This document shows, one piece after another, positions 58,101 to 64,000 of a stretch of DNA of 64,000 bases. The notes beneath the pieces are model-generated. The model worked only from the letters and a program-made list of their open reading frames with translations, ran no database searches and was not told where the DNA came from. The stretch's first letter is position 1. Each line of letters opens with the position of its first letter. Origin of the DNA: Heracleum sosnowskyi (taxonomy: Eukaryota; Streptophyta; Magnoliopsida; Apiales; Apiaceae); contig CM061240.1 of assembly GCA_030848705.1 (NCBI GenBank), positions 121,446,998 through 121,510,997 of the forward strand, written 5' to 3'. A program made the translations under genes and the position numbers.

Positions 58101-59670
58101 CTAAGCCAGGGGATACTTCACTACTTCGAGATCTTCATCATTTTCCATTGTACGGTCCACCTCCACAGCCTTGTCCACCTCCGCATCCTTGTGCACCTCC
58201 ATTGCTTTCTCTGACAGAACCTCCTCCTATATATTTAACATATATAACAAATCACATTGAAAGCCTAATGCAGTGTTTCTCATGAATCAAATTATGTCAA
58301 AATTTTGTACAGAAAGCACATACATTGCATTTCAAATTACTGTGTAGTTTTGAGGAAACATTAATGTTAGGAAAGAGATTTACATGTCCTTGTTAATTTT
58401 ATCTGTATATCGGAAAATAAGGATACTATTATTTTTATCAATGCAAGACAAGCACATTGATCCATTTCTTATCTTGCTTCTTTAACTTTTGCACTTCATC
58501 TGATTTCTGGTTCTCTAGTGGATGAATCTCATCAACTGGGAGCATTTCATGTTGATTGGTAGCAGCTACCGGTGGACTCATTTTGGTTATGATGTTTGGG
58601 ACATGAAGATATATACACCCTCATCATAACCTAACCCACAAGTAGCTAAATTTGATGATGTGTTTAGTTTAGAGAGGTTTGGGTTTGTGATTAGTAGGTA
58701 ACATAGTGTGATTAATTACATAAGATGCATAAGAGTGTGACTAATATAAACAAAACAGAATCAAATGCAAATAATTTAAAATCATCTTAGATAATAATTG
58801 CTCTTGAATCTTGATTAATACATTCTGATTATTAACTACTAGCTTAACATAATCCCATAACAAGATTTCCACATTAGTGACAGAAGTTCAATTCACAGTT
58901 AAAACACAAGTGTCCCCCGTTTCTTTCCAACGTGGCCTCTGGATCGACAAATTCTCGAGAAGAGTTATTAAATGAAATTTCTGATATCCTAATGTAATTT
59001 TCATGTCTAATGTAAAAGTATATTTTAGTGATATATAAAAGATTATGTTTAATCCCTCACAGATTAACAAAAAAACCTACATGATTACATGTTAAACCAC
59101 CAAGCTGAAAGTATGCATCACTAGGTATGAAATTTGAGTATATCTTATTCCCTCGGATCTTATTGCAGTGAACAGATATTTTTCTTAATAACCGCGATTA
59201 TTTGGGAGGGAAAAAATCAAACCAAGACGAAACAAGCTAAAAAGTATACGGGTAATGCATCTAGATATTTTCTATAGACAAGCTTCCCTTGAGTAATTCA
59301 GATTTCAGTGTATAAAGGACTTGGACAGTTGGACAAAATCCGTATTAAAAATCTAAAAGTACAGGATAGTAAGATACACAAATAATAATACCACAATAAC
59401 ACTCACATAAAAAAGGAGCAATATGGAATCTAATCAAATCATTAACTGATTGCAATTAAAAAAATAATACCATTTAAATAAATAAAAGAATCATACCTCT
59501 ACAATAACCTTATCATTGTCCTTTAGAGGAAGCAAACCACCGGATGTCCGTATATAATGTGACTGCAATGATTGTTGATTCGGTTCCGGAAACGCAGCAG
59601 TGGCCAAGTTACGGAGCTCCTGATCCAAAACAGACTGCTTCACCTCACGCATAGGCAAAGAACGAACCAT
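58101..59670 (-). CDS. Hypothetical two-exon protein inside CACTA 3, 99 aa
   Basis: Exon 1 is 59670-59497 (MVRSLPMREVKQSVLDQE..., 58 residues), ending at GTATGA. Exon 2 is 58226-58101 (EEVLSEKAMEV..., 41 residues and TAG) after a TATAG acceptor. Both are phase 0, so they join into 300 nt without a stop, with a 1.27-kb intron. The second part repeats charged VEVDK/VHKDAEVD units. A third open block with its own ATG and stop (58581-58438, MSPPVAATNQHEM...) lies within the intron and may be an alternative exon. I do not recognise the family. It may be the remains of a TnpA-like gene or a captured host gene. Confidence 0.45.
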
Positions 59671-60257
59671 CTAGATTGATATTCTTTTTACTAAAGAAAA
59701 AGCATTCAAGTATAAATAATGGCGCTTAAATAATCACCAATTAGAACAATTCCACAGAATCCATAGCAACTGTTATATCTCAGGGAGCTAAGAGCTACTT
59801 CACAAGCACAAGGCTATTGCATTTTAGTATAGCAAAAAAAAGGCCATGTATTAACTGAGAGCTCCAATAGAAATCATCTACATGTTCATTGCAATTTAAT
59901 CATCAATATCTTTAACCCGTACCAAATCAGCAGAAAGATCCAAATTGATATACATTCAAAGAAACAACATTAGAATTGCAAAGTCAAACTTGTAGACACA
60001 TATATAAAAAGGCGCATAAATGCTTCCACATGAACCCACATTTCAGTATGTATACAATAATACATATACACACACTACTGCACAATAATACACACATACA
60101 AGTTGAATCTATAACTAACAACTTCACAATCTAGACTGGTCGTGGCCAAGCTAAACCCCAAAAATTAGGGTTTCTAATTTAACGATTTAAACAACTACTA
60201 CACCTTAAACAACTACTACACCAAAAATACATACCGTGAGTCACCAATTGGGGTTTT

Positions 60258-60336
60258 CATGGAGAGAGAGAGGGAGGGAAAGAGAGAGAAAAAGATTGAG
60301 AGAGAGAGAGATAGAGATAGAGAGAGAGAGAGATAT
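60258..60336. repeat. (GA)n microsatellite
   Basis: Interrupted GAGAGA run about 590 bp upstream of the minus-strand ATG at 59670, possibly part of its leader. Confidence 0.85.
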
Positions 60337-60499
60337 TTGGAAACAAACCCGGTAACTAATCATCGGTTTGAGCTTTGAACCTTCGTGTTCAGCCGTAGCA
60401 ATTGCAATGAAACCCTAATTTCAGAGAGGGATATTGAGAAAGGAAGTGCAATGAAAATGAAAAAATGGATGAAAATTTTTATATATTAAAAAGTTATTC

Positions 60500-61735
60500 G
60501 ATCGTTAATAGTCGAATTTAGCCGAGATAAATGTATTTAGTAGGGTTGCCAAAAAGACAAGGCTAAATTCGACGCAAAATGGTCGAATTTATAAATGCAA
60601 CAAGATTTTGTCGAAAAAAGGAACGACCGTTTTTTGTCGCATTAATAATTCAACTGAATTCTATAGCATTTGTAGCACGACTAAATTCGACACAATATTG
60701 TCGCATTTATCTACGTTCAACTAAATTCTGTCGAATTAACAATGCGACAAAATATAGTTGAATTTAGTGTTTAATTCGATAAACTAGGGTTACCTGTCGA
60801 ATTTATTATGAAAAATATAAGAAAATTGCTATGTTTTTTAAGAAATTAATATTGAAATTAATTAAATTTTTGCATATGCTTTTAAATTATTAAAATCTTT
60901 ATATCCGTACGGTTGGATTACTTAAATTAATTTTTTATAAATTAAAAACTCCAACCCTAAGCGATACCCAAACCCTAAACCCTATACATTTACCCCACTT
61001 TATTGTTGATGTAAGGACTTATAAAGAATTTTTTTATTTAGCAAATATTATTTTCTTAAAAACTTTATAATGAATATGACACGACTTCTCGGTACTATCA
61101 TAATTATTTTGTATTTTTTAAAACTAACTACATATTTATTTATTTTTCTTGAAAGTATTTAATAAGTAAAAATACAAATTTCTCGTATCATTTAATATAT
61201 TTTTTGTACAAACTAAATTTGTACATATCATAACCGACATTCTTGTATTTATTGATATTTTTTCATGATATTTATTCACATTTAATTATTTAATAACGTT
61301 TTTTTAAAAATTGCAAAAAAATACCTTCGACGGAATTCTGTCACTTTTATAAATGCGACTGCAAATTGTCAAATATAGTTTTGAATAGTGTGAAAAAATT
61401 TCGGCGGCAATATTCCCACAAAAACTAAAAGTTAAATTCGACAGAATTTGGTCGACTTTTGAAATCTGAAATTAATATTTTGGCGGGATTGTTCCCGCTT
61501 TTTTTTTGGCGGGTTCTAATTTCGACAGTACAAAAAATTCTGTCGAATTTAGTACTTAATTCGACATAATAAAAAATTCTGTCGAATTTAGTACTAAATT
61601 CAACAGAATAATTTCGACATAAACTAATTGCAACAGAATGTTGTCGAATTTAGCCGCAGTCTTAAGTTTCAGCTGATTTCTGTCGAATTTGGTGTCTGTC
61701 GAATTTGTTCTGTCGAAATTAGCCTTACTTTCTTG
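60500..61735. repeat. Right subterminal region of CACTA 3
   Basis: TTCTGTCGAATTTAG / CTAAATTCGACA motifs crowd 60500-60800 and 61320-61735. In between lies AT-rich filler with CCGTACGGTTGGATTA near 60906. Confidence 0.8.
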
Positions 61736-61921
61736 TAGTGCTTACTGCCAATTAGTCGTGAAACTTTTAATTGTTCATATGTAATAGCTTATATATTTTC
61801 TAAATATGCAATACTATAAATAATTTATATTTTTTAAAATTATTTATTTACTTCATTAATTCGTGTACTTTTGTTCCGTGTCGTGTACCTATTGTGAAAA
61901 CTCAAACCCGATACTTATTAT

Positions 61922-62303
61922 ATTCGTGTTTTTTCGTGTTCATGTACCAAATTTTTGCACCCAAACACTAATTATTCGTGTCGTGTTCATGTCCGTGTTC
62001 GTGTCGTGTTCACGTGTAGTATACCAAATTGCCAGGTCTCGTTTATATATACTAATTGTTAGATTTAATTTAGTGAAATTTTATAAATAAAAGAAAACTC
62101 GTGTAAAACACTATTCGTGTTTTTTCGTGTTCATGTACCAAATTTTTGCACCCAAACACTAATTATTCGTGTCGTGTTCATGTCCGTGTTCGTGTCGTGT
62201 TCACGTGTAGTATACCAAATTGCCAAGTCTAGTTTATATATACTAATTGTTAGATTTAATTTAGTGAAATTTTATAAATAAAAGAAAACTCCTGTAAAAC
62301 ACT
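61922..62303 (+). repeat. 191-bp tandem duplication
   Basis: ATTCGTGTTTTTTCGTGTTC... at 61922 and 62113 begins two nearly identical 191-bp copies containing ATTCGTGTCGTGTTCATGTC and ending AAAACACTA. The few differences suggest a recent duplication. Confidence 0.9.
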
Positions 62304-62494
62304 AGCAAGTGACCACTTAGACATACCCAAAGGTCTAACCATCCTTCCAATCATGAAATTTAAAACAAGTGTTTGGATTTGACACAAATCGACTAATGTA
62401 AAAATCTTAAACTAACACTTGCAAATACTTATAAATTAAAAACAAGCATCAATCCATAATGAACTAAATCTCAGTTTTAAAACCCCATGCTTCA

Positions 62495-62606
62495 CTGAAC
62501 CTGCATCTTCATTGAACAATTCTCCAACCTTTTGAGCTCTTCTTCGTATGCAATCTGAGCAATATCACGATCATCCTCTTCGACAATTTCATAAAGTTCG
62601 TCTCAT
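62495..62606 (-). pseudogene. Exon-like fragment, unidentified
   Basis: On the minus strand an open block reads DELYEIVEEDDRDIAQIAYE then EELKRLENC and ends with TGA at about 62495. The charged helical composition looks protein-derived. No acceptor or partner exon could be fixed, and I do not recognise it. Confidence 0.3.
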
Positions 62607-62785
62607 GCATATCACGGTCTTTTACAATATTCCTAAAAGTAAAAATGGGAAAGTGAATAATCATATTCTTTAGCAATGCAAGACGAGTCCATTAAAGAAA
62701 GTCCATTGAAATGAAATAGATATCATATTTACATCCCATGTTTAACGTGTTTATTACATTTTTAAGAGAACAATTTCTAAGAGTG

Positions 62786-64000
62786 TTAGAAAATGGAAAG
62801 TTTGAGACATATTTTAAATATGTTCTTGATGGAATTTCCAGAAACTAACAATTGGAGGTTGCTCCTTGTTATGAGGAATTAAACTTTCATGTTTGGATCT
62901 AAGACATTTTCTTAGTGTAATCCATAAATAAATTGAGTTAAAATAGGTTGCTTGAAATGAGTTATGTGGGTTGTTTATATTGGAATAACTTGTATCCCAC
63001 ATAGAAATGGTAATGAGAGGTTGGTGGGTTTATATATAACCATGTGCAAGAGTAGTGTACAACTACTAAGGCATGTGGGTGTGCACGGTGTTAGTATGTG
63101 CCTCACGCGCACACACACGCACGCGCACCGCCGCTGCCCGCCTCGCCACGACACTACTCGGGTCGGGTCGGGTCGGGTCGGGTCGAAGGGCGATTTGAGC
63201 GAATGTCTCGGCGTCTCGCGTACGCGAGGCGACCTGGGCGAGGAATTTTATTACATGTTTATTTAATATTATTTATTGATTTAATTTAACAGTATCAGTA
63301 TTTATTTGTAACAGCTATACGAACTGGGTCAGGATTTATATTAAATCCTGATGGACCAGTTCTTGGATCAAATCATGATGGCCTGGTCAGTATTTGGAGT
63401 GAAATCCTGATGATCTCCACGACACGACTCGGGTCGGGTCGGGTCGAAGGGCGATTTGGGAGAATGTCTCGGCGTCTCGTGTACGCGAGGCGACCTGGGC
63501 GAGGAATTTTATTACATGTTTATTTAATATTATTTATTGATTTAATTTAATAGTATCAGTATTTATTTGTAACAGCTATACGAACTGGGTCAGGATTTAT
63601 ATTAAATCCTGATGGACCAGTTCTTGTATCAAATCCTGATGGCCTGGTCAGTATTTGGAGTGAAATCCTGATGACTACTGATCCTGATGGCCTATGTAAG
63701 TACCTGGATCCTGATGGCAGGTCTAGTCCTGACGAAATCCTGATGGTCGGTCAAGTACTGATGCCACTCCTGACGGACAGCAAGTCCTGATGGCTTGATT
63801 TCACACCTGACGGACAGCAAGTCATGATGGCTTGATTTCAATACTGATGGAGCAGGATCCTGACTGAGATGTAACTGTTATTAAATCCTGATGAAAACTG
63901 TTATGATAATTAAATCAGAATATTTAGTATTAAATGTCATATCTTCAGTTACAAATTTTGATATGTTACGTTTTATTTTTTTGTATTAGATATACAAAAT
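62786..64000 (+). repeat. Second copy of the 1405-bp copia LTR, cut by window end
   Basis: Begins TGTTAGAAAATGGAAAG and follows the LTR at 3994 closely, down to the segment equal to about 4940 there. It carries an extra internal duplication: a 261-bp unit (63156-63416) is repeated at 63417-63677, with GGGTCGGGTC runs at each junction. Also has the TCCTGATGG array. Whether it is a 5' LTR or a solo LTR cannot be told. Confidence 0.92.

Larger units (their letters stand above)
57296..61740 (-). mobile_element. CACTA transposon 3, complete, 4445 bp
   Basis: Left end CACTACAACAAATCCGGC and right end GCCTTACTTTCTTGTAGTG, with the 3-bp duplication CTT on both sides (57293-57295, 61741-61743). Subterminal regions (57310-57720 and 60500-61735) repeat AATTCTGTCGAATTTAG and its complement, a motif unrelated to that of CACTA 1 and 2. 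It has no TNP2 or Transposase_24 coding and is non-autonomous, but it holds a small spliced open frame on the minus strand. Confidence 0.94.

Overview
This is nuclear DNA of a flowering plant, very probably a eudicot. It is AT-rich, gene-poor and built almost entirely of nested and fragmented transposable elements: Ty1/copia, a plant LINE, CACTA (En/Spm), hAT, Helitron and Stowaway. The only ordinary host gene I can support is a complete two-exon major-latex-protein (MLP/Bet v 1) gene at 8778-9420 on the minus strand. The species cannot be named from the sequence alone. Layout, left half: 1-5398 is the 3' part of a degenerate Ty1/copia element ending in a 1405-bp LTR. A related LTR, cut by the window edge, starts at 62786. 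5750-8491 holds two copies of one hAT MITE family in opposite orientation, the first carrying a 500-bp hAT MITE nested inside it. The MLP gene follows. 10181-18547 is a complete CACTA element (8367 bp, TSD TGG) transcribed on the minus strand. It carries an apparently intact seven-exon TnpA-like gene and a TNP2-type transposase gene with an internal deletion. 19295-23936 is a pile of truncated elements: a CACTA end, a minus-strand LTR element reduced to PBS plus PPT, and a broken copia pol with its LTR. Middle: 24.0-25.2 kb holds exon-like pieces on the minus strand. 27.5-34.5 kb contains Helitron ends, two Stowaway MITEs, another inverted-repeat element and long TA microsatellites with insertions bounded by them. 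36306-41141 is a full-length LINE on the minus strand with 17-bp target duplications; its reverse transcriptase core is deleted. Right half: 41484-55378 is a second CACTA element (13.9 kb, TSD ATA). Nested in it are a ~175-bp tandem array, Helitron ends, and a complete 7.7-kb non-coding LTR element (44883-52561, TSD TCTAT) with recurrent GGCGCGCC palindromes. A complete non-autonomous Helitron (55847-57279) and a third complete CACTA element (57296-61740, TSD CTT) follow almost end to end. Working relations: CACTA elements 1 and 2 share the subterminal core ACCGACC, so the TnpA-like protein of element 1 is a plausible binder for both, whereas element 3 uses a different motif around TTCGACAGA. 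Element 1 has subterminal-type repeats not only at its ends but also between its two genes, so it looks like two gene-plus-binding-site units joined head to tail. None of the elements with visible pol or transposase genes seems able to move on its own.
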